From Nocardioides flavus (ex Wang et al. 2016) (lineage in GTDB: Bacteria > Actinomycetota > Actinomycetes > Propionibacteriales > Nocardioidaceae), in NCBI RefSeq assembly GCF_014653115.1, contig NZ_BNAD01000003.1:186001-250000 (forward strand): a stretch of DNA of 64,000 nucleotides, in the 5' to 3' direction. How positions within the stretch are numbered: position 1 is the first letter of the stretch; each line of letters opens with the position of its first letter. Below are positions 41,522 through 49,884 of the stretch, in pieces. The position numbers were made by a program, and so were the translations under genes. The notes beneath the pieces are model-generated. The model ran no database searches and had not been told where the DNA came from. It saw only the letters and a list, made by a program, of their open reading frames with translations.

Positions 41522-42658
41522 GTGAACGACGTGTCCGTGATCGCCTACTTCTCCGGCGACCCGACGAGGACCTACCAGCTCGCGCAGTGGCTCGAGGTCC
41601 TCGAGATCCTCGACCGGGTCCACCCGGTCGGTGTGGTGCTGCGCGACCCGGACTCCGCCGAGCTGATCGGCTCGCGCACGGGCCTCCCCGTGCTCACCGC
41701 GCAGACCTTCGCCGAGCTCACCGAGCTCTACGCCCGCCTCGACGCCAAGGTCGTCCTCTACTGCAACAACGGCGTGCTCAACTTCGAGTCGCTGGTCGAC
41801 GCCCGGATGCTGCACGTCCACATCAACCACGGCGAGAGCGACAAGCAGTCGATGGCCAGCAACAACGCCAAGGCCTACGACCGGGTCTTCGTCGCCGGTG
41901 ACGCCGCGGTCGAGCGCTACGTCGAGGGACTGCTCGACTTCGACGCCTCCCGCCTGGTCCGGGTCGGCCGGCCCCAGCTCGACCTCCCCCGCACGCCGCT
42001 GCTGGATCCGAGCCCGCGCCGGACGGTGCTCTACGCCCCCACGTGGGAGGGCGACGCGGACTACAACGACTACACCTCCGTCGAGGTGCTCGGCGAGCAG
42101 GTCGTCCGCGCGATCCTCGCGGTGCCCGACGTGCGCCTGGTCTACAAGCCGCACCCCAAGGTCACCACCAGCCTGACCCCGGGGATCGCGGAGGCGCACC
42201 TGCGCATCCTGGGCCTCGTCGACGAGGCCGCCCGTCTCGACCCGGACGCCGGGCACACCCAGGTCCTGACCGGCGACATCCTCGCCGTGATGCCGGGGTG
42301 CGACGCCATGGTCACCGACGTGTCGTCGGTCGGGCTGGACTGGCTCTACCTCCACACCGACAAGCCGATCTTCATCACCGACCCGCAGGCCGACGTCGAC
42401 GCGCTGCACCACCAGGCGCCGATCAGCCGCTGCTCCGACGTCGTCGACGCCACCACGGTCGACGCCCTGGCCTCGCTCCTCGCCGACCGGCTCGCCCACG
42501 ACGAGCACCACCTGGCCCGCGTGGCGATGCGGCACCACTACTTCGACGACCTGCACGTGGGCGAGAGCACCGGCCGCTTCCTCGCCGAGGTGAGCCAGCT
42601 GGTGGTCCTGCGCGACCAGCTCCTCGCCCGGGGCTCGGACGCGGCGATCACTGCCTGA
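41522..42658 (+). CDS. CDP-glycerol glycerophosphotransferase-like protein
   Basis: A 378-residue GT-B-like transferase of the CDP-glycerol/ribitol phosphotransferase family (teichoic-acid type). Characteristic blocks are HVHINHGESDKQSM (acceptor/catalytic histidine), VLYAPTWEGD, LVYKPHPKVTTS and CDAMVTDVSSVGLDWLYL. No membrane segment is seen; family members are peripheral on the cytoplasmic face. The TAGACT -10 six bases before GTG 41522 gives a leaderless transcript. It stands alone without other teichoic acid genes, so the polymer is unknown. Confidence 0.82.
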   Translation: MNDVSVIAYFSGDPTRTYQLAQWLEVLEILDRVHPVGVVLRDPDSAELIGSRTGLPVLTAQTFAELTELYARLDAKVVLYCNNGVLNFESLVDARMLHVHINHGESDKQSMASNNAKAYDRVFVAGDAAVERYVEGLLDFDASRLVRVGRPQLDLPRTPLLDPSPRRTVLYAPTWEGDADYNDYTSVEVLGEQVVRAILAVPDVRLVYKPHPKVTTSLTPGIAEAHLRILGLVDEAARLDPDAGHTQVLTGDILAVMPGCDAMVTDVSSVGLDWLYLHTDKPIFITDPQADVDALHHQAPISRCSDVVDATTVDALASLLADRLAHDEHHLARVAMRHHYFDDLHVGESTGRFLAEVSQLVVLRDQLLARGSDAAITA

Positions 42659-43838
42659 CGAGCGACCGGCGCCGCACCGCCAGCGGCAGCGTCGCCACCG
42701 CGAGTCCGCCCGCGACCAGGAAGGCGGTGGCGAACGAGCTGGCCTCGGCGATCACCCCGACCGCCACCGAGCCCAGGGCGGTCCCTGCGTCGAAGCCGAC
42801 GTTCCACACCGCGCTCGCGCGGTTGTGGTGCCGACGCGAGACCGAGGCGAAGGCGACGACGAGCGTCAGGTTCTGCAGGCTGCCGTAGCACAGGCCCACC
42901 AGGAGCATCGCCGCCAGGAACGAGCCCACCCGGAGACCGTCGGTGTCGGCGACCGACCATGCCACGAGCGCCATCCCGGCCCCGGTCAGGGGGACCAGCG
43001 GCAGGATGAAGCGCTCTGCGCCGTGACGGTCAGCCAGCGCTCCGACCCGCCAGCGGCTCAGCGCTGCCGTCAGTCCCATGAGGAACAGCCCGCCCGCGGC
43101 GACCGAGGGGCTGTCGACCATCTGGGGTGTGAACGTGATCACCGCGCCGCCGGCCAGGGTGACCGCCAGGAGCAGCAGCATCGGCCGCAGCAGCCGCACG
43201 TAGGCGGCGGACGCCGAGTCGTACGGGTCGGGCGGCTCGTCCGTCCCCGGGTGCAGGTCGGGGGCGCTGCTGCGGAGCGCCGTGGCGAGCCGCAGCGCGG
43301 CCGGGATGCCGGCCACCGGCAGCGCGCTGACGGCGAACGCCACCCACCAACCGACGCTCTCGGCGATCCAGGGCCCCGCCGGGAGCAGGAGGAGGTTCGG
43401 CACCGCGACCGCGAGGCCGTACGCGCCGATCGCCTCCCCGATGCGCGGTGCGCCGACGAGCGCCGCGACCGCGGCGCTCCCCGCGACCGTCAGGACCCCG
43501 AAGCCGACGCCCCGCACGGCGGACAGGCCCAGGACCACCTCCAGCTCGTTGCCCAGCGTGAGCAGGGCGCCGGGGACGCCCAGCAGCAGCAGTCCGCCCG
43601 CGAGCACCGGCCCCCACCCGAACCTGCGCAGCGCCCCTGGGACCAGGAGCTGGGTCAGCACGGTGAAGAGCAGGAGCACGCCGTTGACCAGCCCGGCACC
43701 GGCCGTCGTCGCACCGCCCTCCACGGCCCACAGGGGAGCGACCGTGAGCAGCACCGCGTAGCCGGAGAACCCCGCGCACGTCATCGCCACCAGCGGCGCC
43801 ATCCCCGGCTCCCGCCAGATCGGCCCCCGCGCGCTCAC
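42648..43838 (-). CDS. MFS transporter
   Basis: A 396-residue permease with about 12 membrane segments (for example LVAMTCAGFSGYAVLLTVAP, LVNGVLLLFTVLTQLLVPGAL, LLLLAVTLAGGAVITFTPQM). The second half carries WRVGALADRHGAERFILPLV, the motif-A-like loop. Drug or metabolite export is the usual role, but no substrate can be assigned. GTG 43838 is chosen over GTG 43871 because TAGACT lies seven bases upstream, the leaderless pattern. It is divergent from the OsmC gene; the 3' end overlaps the CDP-glycerol gene by 11 bases. Confidence 0.8.
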   Translation of the reverse strand: MSARGPIWREPGMAPLVAMTCAGFSGYAVLLTVAPLWAVEGGATTAGAGLVNGVLLLFTVLTQLLVPGALRRFGWGPVLAGGLLLLGVPGALLTLGNELEVVLGLSAVRGVGFGVLTVAGSAAVAALVGAPRIGEAIGAYGLAVAVPNLLLLPAGPWIAESVGWWVAFAVSALPVAGIPAALRLATALRSSAPDLHPGTDEPPDPYDSASAAYVRLLRPMLLLLAVTLAGGAVITFTPQMVDSPSVAAGGLFLMGLTAALSRWRVGALADRHGAERFILPLVPLTGAGMALVAWSVADTDGLRVGSFLAAMLLVGLCYGSLQNLTLVVAFASVSRRHHNRASAVWNVGFDAGTALGSVAVGVIAEASSFATAFLVAGGLAVATLPLAVRRRSLVRQ

Positions 43839-43845
43839 GGCCGGG

Positions 43846-43851
43846 AGTCTA
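43846..43851 (-). promoter_or_regulatory. -10 hexamer of the second MFS gene
   Basis: TAGACT on the minus strand, seven bases before GTG 43838; it decides the start. Confidence 0.6.
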
Positions 43852-43859
43852 ACGACGGG

Positions 43860-43865
43860 CAGAAT
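43860..43865 (+). promoter_or_regulatory. -10 hexamer of the OsmC gene
   Basis: CAGAAT, six bases before ATG 43872, eight bases from the divergent MFS -10. Confidence 0.5.
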
Positions 43866-43871
43866 CTGCAC

Positions 43872-44291
43872 ATGGACCTGTCACCGCTCGGCGTGCGCGC
43901 CAGCGCCGGAACCCTTCGCGGCAGCGAGGGGGTCGTGCTGCACCACACCTGGACCGTCGAAGGCGTCGTGGCCGGCCCGGCCACCAACGGCGCCCAGCTG
44001 CTGCACCTGTCGGTGGCGCTCTGCGTGCTCAACGACACCTACCGCGAGGCCGAGAGGCTCGGGATCCATGTGGCGGGTGTCGCGGTCGAGGCCGACGGCG
44101 GCTTCGACGGCGCGTGGTGCTCGACCGGCATCGCCTACTCCGTGACGGTGGACTCGCGGGCTCCGGCCGAGGACCTGGCACGCCTGCTCGCCGTGGTGGA
44201 CGACGTCGCCGAGATCCCCCGCGCGCTCCGTGCGGGGGCGGCGGTGTCGCCGGCATCGGCCGATACGGGGACGGACCTGCGGCCGGGGTAA
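43872..44291 (+). CDS. OsmC family protein
   Basis: A 139-residue protein with the OsmC-like beta-alpha fold: LLHLSVALCVLNDTYREAER, holding a cysteine at the position of the peroxidatic or redox residue, and IHVAGVAVEADGG, with VTVDSRAPAEDLARLL in the C-terminal half. Only two cysteines occur; the classic Arg/Glu/Cys/Cys hydroperoxidase set is not evident, so it may be an OsmC-like rather than a true Ohr peroxidase. The CAGAAT hexamer six bases before ATG 43872 suggests a leaderless mRNA. Confidence 0.7.
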   Translation: MDLSPLGVRASAGTLRGSEGVVLHHTWTVEGVVAGPATNGAQLLHLSVALCVLNDTYREAERLGIHVAGVAVEADGGFDGAWCSTGIAYSVTVDSRAPAEDLARLLAVVDDVAEIPRALRAGAAVSPASADTGTDLRPG

Positions 44292-44329
44292 CGTGCGGCG
44301 AACCCGTTCTGGATATCTCGGAGGTCCTG

Positions 44330-45475
44330 ATGGCAACCGGCGAGCGCGATCCCTCCTCGTCGTCGTCCGCATCCCTCGGCGAAGGCGCTCTCGCCCAGGG
44401 CCCCGAGCGCTATGCGTCGCTGTTCACGCACCACCCCCACGCGGCGTACAGCGTCGACCAGCGCGGCTTCTTCACCGACGCCAACGACCAGGCGCTGGCG
44501 ATGGCGGGGCTCACTCTCGAGGAGATGAGGCAGGCCCACTTCGCCCAGGTGATCCACCCCGACGACCTGCCCGTCATCCAGGCCGGCTTCGAGGGTGCGA
44601 TGGCAGGCGAGCCCCAGGTCATGGACGCGCGGGTGGTGAGCACCAGCGGAGAGGTCACCGACATCCGTTGCACGGCGATCCCGGTGATCGTCGGCGGCGA
44701 GGTCGTCGGCGTGCACGGTGTCTCCGAGGACGTGACCGAGGCCAAGAGGCTGCTGCGCGAGCTCGAGGTGGCCAACGCCGCGAAGACGTTGTTCCTCGCC
44801 ACCGTGAGCCACGAGGTCCGCACCCCTCTGGCCGCCATCCTCGGAGCGTCCGAGCTCCTCCTCGGCTCCGACCTCGACCCGGACCCGGAGCACTTCGCGC
44901 GCATCGTGCACCGCTCGGGCGAGCGCCTCATGGGCGTGGTCCAGGACATCCTGGAGTTCTCCGGGCTCGAGGCGCACCAGACGGTGCTGCGCGACGGCCC
45001 GGTCGACATGCACGCGATCGTCGCCGACGTTCGGTCCTGGGCGTCCTGCCAGGCCGACAGCCGGGGCCTCGCGATCACCTTCACCGTCGAGGACACGGTG
45101 CCTGCCGCCGGCAGGGGCGACGCCCGCCGCATCACCCAGGTGATCACCAACCTCGTGCAGAACGCCCTGGCGTTCACCGAGCGCGGGCACGTCGACGTAC
45201 GGGTGTCGAGCCGGCCGGCGACCGGCGACGCGACCGGCAGCTGGGTCGACGTCGTGGTCCGCGACACCGGCATCGGCATCGCCGAGTGCCACCTGCACGA
45301 CCTCTACCAGCCGTTCGTCCAGGCCGATCCCTTCGCCGTCGCCAACGGGCGCGGCGTCGGGCTGGGCCTGGCGATCTGCCGCAAGCTCGTCGACCTGATG
45401 GGGGGACGGCTCGCCGTGGAGTCCACCCTCGGCGAGGGCAGCACCTTCACCTTCGAGTTCCCGCTCGGCAGGTGA
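44330..45475 (+). CDS. Soluble PAS-domain sensor histidine kinase, orphan
   Basis: A 381-residue kinase without membrane segments. Residues about 25-140 form a PAS/PAC sensor (YSVDQRGFFTDANDQALAMA, VIHPDDLPVIQAGFEGA, GVHGVSEDVTEAKR). The HisKA domain has phosphoacceptor His161 in ATVSHEVRTPLAAI; the ATPase has N-box VITNLVQNALAF, G1 VRDTGIGIAE and G2 GRGVGLGLAICRKLVDLMGG. GGAGG seven bases before ATG 44330 fixes the start. No response regulator is adjacent, so its partner is elsewhere. The PAS-HisKA layout resembles hybrid kinases but no receiver domain is attached. Confidence 0.92.
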   Translation: MATGERDPSSSSSASLGEGALAQGPERYASLFTHHPHAAYSVDQRGFFTDANDQALAMAGLTLEEMRQAHFAQVIHPDDLPVIQAGFEGAMAGEPQVMDARVVSTSGEVTDIRCTAIPVIVGGEVVGVHGVSEDVTEAKRLLRELEVANAAKTLFLATVSHEVRTPLAAILGASELLLGSDLDPDPEHFARIVHRSGERLMGVVQDILEFSGLEAHQTVLRDGPVDMHAIVADVRSWASCQADSRGLAITFTVEDTVPAAGRGDARRITQVITNLVQNALAFTERGHVDVRVSSRPATGDATGSWVDVVVRDTGIGIAECHLHDLYQPFVQADPFAVANGRGVGLGLAICRKLVDLMGGRLAVESTLGEGSTFTFEFPLGR

Positions 45476-45487
45476 CCCCGCGCCGGT

Positions 45488-46675
45488 TCAGGCGCCGAGC
45501 GCGGTGACGGCGGCCTCGGCGAGGACTCGCGCGGCGATCGTGGTGGCGCCCTCGTCGACGCGCAGGTTGCCCTGGTGGAGGTCGTACGTCGGGCCGCCGG
45601 GCGTCCGCGTGCCGAGGCGGGCCATCGCGCCCGGCACGGAGTCGAGGTACCACCCGAAGTCCTCGCCGCCGAGGCTCTGCGCGGTCGACACGTGCCCGTG
45701 CGGGCCCAGGACGTTCTCCACGCCGATGCCGAGCAGGCGGGTGGACTCCTCGTGGTTGACCACCGGCGGCACGCCGCGCTGGTAGGTCACCTCGGCGGTG
45801 ACGCTGTAGGGCGCCACGATGGAGGTGATCAGCTGGCGGATCAGGTGCTCGGCGTCGGCCCACGCCACCGCGTCGAGCATGCGCACGGTGCCGGCGACGA
45901 CGCCTCCGTGCGGGATGACGTTGTGGGCCGAGCCCGCACGCACCATGCCCCACACCACGCTGACGCCCGCGCGCGGGTCGAGGCGACGGCTCAGGATCGC
46001 CGGCAGCTCGGTGATGACCTTGCCGAGGGCGAAGGTGAGGTCCTCGGTGAGGTGGGGGCGCGAGGTGTGCCCGCCCTTGCCGATGAGGCGTACGGTCAGC
46101 GCGTCGGCGGCACCGGTGAGCGGACCCTCGCGCAGGCCGACCCGGCCCACGTCAAGGCTGGGGTCGCAGTGCAGGCCGAAGACGTGCGAGACGCCCTCGA
46201 GCGCGCCGGCCGAGATCAGGTGCAGGGCGCCACCGGGCATCACCTCCTCGGCGGGCTGGAACAGCAGGCGCACGCGCCCGCGCAGGAGGCCGCGCGTGGC
46301 GACCTCGGCCAGCGCGAGGCCGGCTCCCACCAGGCCGGCGGTGTGCACGTCGTGGCCGCAGGCGTGGGCGACACCGGGGTTGGTGCTCTTCCACGGGTCG
46401 GAGATCAGGTCGTCCACGGGCAGCGCGTCGAGGTCCGCGCGCAGCGCGACGAGGCTCCCGCCGTGGCCGATCTCGGCCAGCACGCCTCCGCCCTCGGGCC
46501 GCGTCACGGCCCAGCCCGCCCCCTCGAGCGCGGTCGCGACCGCCTCGGAGGTGCGCTCCTCGGCCCAGCTCAGCTCGGGGTGGGCGTGGAGGTCGCGGCG
46601 GAGGGCGACGAGGTCGTCGGCGTACTTGTCGACGGTCTCGGCGATGACGGAGGTGGCGGGGAGGGGTTCTGGCAT
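45488..46675 (-). CDS. M20 family amidohydrolase (AmiA/AmiB-like)
   Basis: A 395-residue binuclear-metal hydrolase of the N-acyl-amino-acid/hippurate type. RRDLHAHPELSWAEERT opens the catalytic domain; HACGHDVHTAGL and FQPAEEVMPGGA provide metal ligands and the catalytic glutamate pair; KGGHTSRPHLTEDL and AHNVIPHGGVVAGTVRMLD mark the dimerisation domain; SLGGEDFGWYL supplies the late catalytic region. It corresponds in context to Rv3305c/Rv3306c near lpdA in M. tuberculosis. It faces the histidine kinase gene end to end. Confidence 0.88.
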   Translation of the reverse strand: MPEPLPATSVIAETVDKYADDLVALRRDLHAHPELSWAEERTSEAVATALEGAGWAVTRPEGGGVLAEIGHGGSLVALRADLDALPVDDLISDPWKSTNPGVAHACGHDVHTAGLVGAGLALAEVATRGLLRGRVRLLFQPAEEVMPGGALHLISAGALEGVSHVFGLHCDPSLDVGRVGLREGPLTGAADALTVRLIGKGGHTSRPHLTEDLTFALGKVITELPAILSRRLDPRAGVSVVWGMVRAGSAHNVIPHGGVVAGTVRMLDAVAWADAEHLIRQLITSIVAPYSVTAEVTYQRGVPPVVNHEESTRLLGIGVENVLGPHGHVSTAQSLGGEDFGWYLDSVPGAMARLGTRTPGGPTYDLHQGNLRVDEGATTIAARVLAEAAVTALGA

Positions 46676-46687
46676 GACCGGCTCAGT

Positions 46688-47698
46688 CTACGGGCGGGTC
46701 GCGTCCCGCCGGGCGGAGTCTCGGTCGTACGCGGCGAGGATCCGGTCCGCGGCCAGCGGGGCGGGCAGCTCGCCCGACAGCACCGCGCGGCGCACGTCGT
46801 CGCGCACGGCCGCCACGCCCGGCGAGGAGCGCAGCCGCTGGTCGAGCTCGTCGCGCACCAGCGCCCAGGTGAAGTCGAGCTGCTGCGTGGCCCGCTTGTG
46901 GGCCAGGCCGTCGGCGCCGAGGTGCTCGCGGTGGGCGCCGACCCGCTGCCAGACGTCGTCGACGCCGGCGCCGGTGAGCGCCGAGCAGGTGACCACCGGC
47001 GGGGCCCACTCGGCGTGGCCGCGCACCAGGCGCAGTGCGCCGGCGAGGTCGCGCGCCGCGACGCGGGCGTCGGCCTCGTGCTCGCCGTCGGCCTTGTTGA
47101 CCGCGACCACGTCGGCGATCTCCAGGATGCCCTTCTTGATCCCCTGGAGCTGGTCGCCGGTGCGGGCGAGGGTCAGGAAGAGGAACGTGTCGACCATCCG
47201 CGACACCGTGACCTCGGACTGCCCGACCCCGACGGTCTCCACGAGCACCACGTCGTGGCCGGCCGCCTCGAGCACCAGCATCGCCTGCGTGGTCGCCCGG
47301 GCCACCCCGCCGAGCGTGCCGGCCGAGGGCGAGGGCCGGATGAACGCGCGGGGGTCGACGGCCAGCGTGGCCATCCGCGTCTTGTCACCGAGCACGGAGC
47401 CGCCCGTACGCACCGAGGACGGGTCGACGGCGAGGACGCCCACGCGGTGCCCGGCGGCGGTGAGCCGGGTGCCGAGCGCCTCGATGAAGGTCGACTTGCC
47501 GACGCCGGGGACACCCGAGATGCCCACACGCGTGGCGAGCGGTCGCTCGATCGAGGCGATCTCCGTCAGCAGCTCACGTGTCGCCACGCGGTGCTCCGGA
47601 CGCGACGACTCCACCAGCGTGATGGCGCGCGAGACGGCTGCCCGCTGCCCCGACCGCACTCCCTCGACCAGCGCGGCGACGTCGACCGGGCGGGCCAT
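46688..47698 (-). CDS. meaB: Methylmalonyl-CoA mutase-associated GTPase MeaB
   Basis: A 336-residue G3E-family GTPase that gates cobalamin loading and protects methylmalonyl-CoA mutase. It has Walker A GVPGVGKST, switch region LAVDPSS, the Walker B/switch II ETVGVGQSEV and the NKAD guanine motif; RTGDQLQGIKKGILEIADVV is typical. ATG 47698 overlaps the mutB stop as TGATG, giving the classic mutA-mutB-meaB operon. The C-terminal dimerisation arm is present. Confidence 0.95.
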   Translation of the reverse strand: MARPVDVAALVEGVRSGQRAAVSRAITLVESSRPEHRVATRELLTEIASIERPLATRVGISGVPGVGKSTFIEALGTRLTAAGHRVGVLAVDPSSVRTGGSVLGDKTRMATLAVDPRAFIRPSPSAGTLGGVARATTQAMLVLEAAGHDVVLVETVGVGQSEVTVSRMVDTFLFLTLARTGDQLQGIKKGILEIADVVAVNKADGEHEADARVAARDLAGALRLVRGHAEWAPPVVTCSALTGAGVDDVWQRVGAHREHLGADGLAHKRATQQLDFTWALVRDELDQRLRSSPGVAAVRDDVRRAVLSGELPAPLAADRILAAYDRDSARRDATRP

Positions 47699-49884
47699 CA
47701 GGAGGCGTGCTCGTCCCGCAGCCGCGCGATCAGGTCGAGCGCCGACTCCGCGATCACGGTGCCCGGCAGGAACACCGCCGCGGCGCCCATCTCCTTGAGC
47801 GTCTCGACGTCGTCGGGCGGGATCACGCCGCCGATGACGACCATGATGTCCGGGCGGCCCTGGTCGGCCAGCGCCTGCTTGAGCGCGGGCAGCAGCGTGA
47901 GGTGGCCGGCGGCCAGCGACGACACCCCGACGATGTGCACGTCGGCGTCGACCGCCTGCTGGGCGACCTCCTCCGGCGTGGAGAACAGCGGCCCCACGTC
48001 GACGTCGAAGCCGAGGTCGGCGAACGCGGTGACCACGACCTTCTGGCCGCGGTCGTGGCCGTCCTGGCCCATCTTGGCCACGAGGATGCGCGGGCGGCGG
48101 CCCTCCTCGGCCTCGAACTCCTCGGTCGCGCGGAGCACCTCGTCGACCTTGGAGCCCTCGGCGCCCGGTCCGGACTTGGCGGCCTCGTCGCGGTACACGC
48201 CGCTGATCGTACGGATCACCGCCTGGTGGCGGCCGTAGACCTTCTCCAGCGCGTCGGAGATCTCCCCCACCGTCGCCTTGGCGCGGGCCGCGTCGACGGC
48301 GAGCGCGAGCAGGTTGCCGTCGAGGGAGCCGTCTCCGGCCGGGCCGCGCTCGGCCGACGCCGTCAGCGCGTCCAGCGCCCGCCGTACGTCGTCGTCGTCG
48401 CGCTCGGCGCGCAGTCGCTCGAGCTTGGCGACCTGCTGGCGGTAGACGTCGTCGTTGTCGACGCGCAGCACGTCGAGCCTGTCCTCCGCGGCGAGGCGGA
48501 AGGTGTTGACCCCGATGACCTTCTGCGCTCCCGAGTCGATGCGCGCCTGGGTACGGGCGGCCGCCTCCTCGATGCGCATCTTGGGGATGCCCTGCTCGAT
48601 CGCCGCGGCCATGCCGCCGGCGCGCTCGGCCTCCTGGATGTGCGCCCACGCGCGCTCGGCGAGGTCGTGGGTGAGCTTCTCGACGTAGTAGGAGCCGGCC
48701 CACGGGTCGATGATCTCCGTGGTGCCGGACTCCTGCTGCAGCAGCAGCTGGGTGTTGCGGGCGATGCGGGCGGAGAAGTCCGTCGGCAGCGCGATCGCCT
48801 CGTCGAGGGCGTTGGTGTGCAGCGACTGCGTGTGGCCCTGCGTGGCGGCCATCGCCTCGATGCAGGTGCGCCCGACGTTGTTGAAGACGTCCTGCGCGGT
48901 CAGCGACCAGCCCGAGGTCTGGCTGTGCGTGCGCAGCGAGCGCGACTTCGGGTTCTGCGGGTCGAAGTCGTCGACCAGCCGCGCCCACAGCGCCCGGGCC
49001 GCGCGCATCTTGGCGACCTCCATGAAGAAGTTCATCCCGATGGCCCAGAAGAAGCTCAGGCGCGGGGCGAACTGGTCGATCGTCATGCCGGTGCCCAGAC
49101 CGGCCCGGATGTACTCCACGCCGTCGGCGAGCGTGTAGGCGAGCTCGAGGTCGGCGGTCGCCCCGGCCTCCTGGATGTGGTAGCCGGAGATCGAGATCGA
49201 GTTGAACCGCGGCATCCTCGCGCTGGTGAAGGCGAAGATGTCGCTGATGATCCGCATGCTCGGCGCAGGCGGGTAGATGTAGGTGTTGCGGACCATGAAC
49301 TCCTTGAGGATGTCGTTCTGGATGGTCCCCGCGAGCTGTTCCGGCTTCACCCCCTGCTCCTCGGCCGCCGCGATGTAGAGCGCGAGCACCGGCAGCACCG
49401 CGCCGTTCATCGTCATCGACACCGACATCTCGTCGAGCGGGATGCCGTCGAACAGGGTGCGGGTGTCGTAGATCGAGTCGATCGCCACGCCCGCCATGCC
49501 GACGTCGCCGCGCACCCGCGGGTGGTCGGAGTCGTAGCCACGGTGGGTGGCGAGGTCGAAGGCGACGCTCAGGCCCTTCTGGCCGGCCGCGAGGTTGCGG
49601 CGGTAGAACGCGTTGGACTCCTCGGCGGTGGAGAAGCCGGCGTACTGCCGGATCGTCCACGGCTGCGTGGTGTACATCGTCGGGTAGGGCCCGCGCAGGA
49701 ACGGTGCCAGGCCCGGCCACGTGTCGAGGCCGTCGAGGCCCTCGAGGTGCTCGGGGCCGTAGACCGGGAGGACCTCGATGCCCTCCGGGCTCGCCCACGG
49801 GGCCTCATTCGCCGGTCGAGCAGCTCGCGAGGAACGAGCGGGCGTGTCGAGACCCACCTCGGCGAAGTTCTTCGGGATGCTCAC
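47698..49884 (-). CDS. mutB: Methylmalonyl-CoA mutase large (catalytic) subunit
   Basis: A 728-residue B12 enzyme interconverting methylmalonyl-CoA and succinyl-CoA. The TIM-barrel half holds [48 protein letters not shown] and [12 protein letters not shown]. The C-terminal cobalamin domain has [15 protein letters not shown] (DxHxxG, histidine to cobalt) and [15 protein letters not shown] 49884 overlaps mutA as GTGA. Residues about 11-24 ([14 protein letters not shown]) are encoded by a palindromic repeat lying in frame, so the N-terminal dimer arm is altered relative to its family. Confidence 0.95.
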   Translation of the reverse strand: MSIPKNFAEVGLDTPARSSRAARPANEAPWASPEGIEVLPVYGPEHLEGLDGLDTWPGLAPFLRGPYPTMYTTQPWTIRQYAGFSTAEESNAFYRRNLAAGQKGLSVAFDLATHRGYDSDHPRVRGDVGMAGVAIDSIYDTRTLFDGIPLDEMSVSMTMNGAVLPVLALYIAAAEEQGVKPEQLAGTIQNDILKEFMVRNTYIYPPAPSMRIISDIFAFTSARMPRFNSISISGYHIQEAGATADLELAYTLADGVEYIRAGLGTGMTIDQFAPRLSFFWAIGMNFFMEVAKMRAARALWARLVDDFDPQNPKSRSLRTHSQTSGWSLTAQDVFNNVGRTCIEAMAATQGHTQSLHTNALDEAIALPTDFSARIARNTQLLLQQESGTTEIIDPWAGSYYVEKLTHDLAERAWAHIQEAERAGGMAAAIEQGIPKMRIEEAAARTQARIDSGAQKVIGVNTFRLAAEDRLDVLRVDNDDVYRQQVAKLERLRAERDDDDVRRALDALTASAERGPAGDGSLDGNLLALAVDAARAKATVGEISDALEKVYGRHQAVIRTISGVYRDEAAKSGPGAEGSKVDEVLRATEEFEAEEGRRPRILVAKMGQDGHDRGQKVVVTAFADLGFDVDVGPLFSTPEEVAQQAVDADVHIVGVSSLAAGHLTLLPALKQALADQGRPDIMVVIGGVIPPDDVETLKEMGAAAVFLPGTVIAESALDLIARLRDEHAS
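49814..49854. repeat. Palindromic repeat, family C, copy 2, inside mutB
   Basis: The 41 bases begin GGTCGAGCAGCTCG and end GTGTCGAGACC, with an inner GCTCG/CGAGC stem. They lie wholly inside codons 11-24 of mutB. Ends match copy 3 in mutA; the centre differs. This variant resembles the GGTCGAGTAGCGAGCG-type elements common in high-GC actinobacteria (from memory). Confidence 0.75.
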
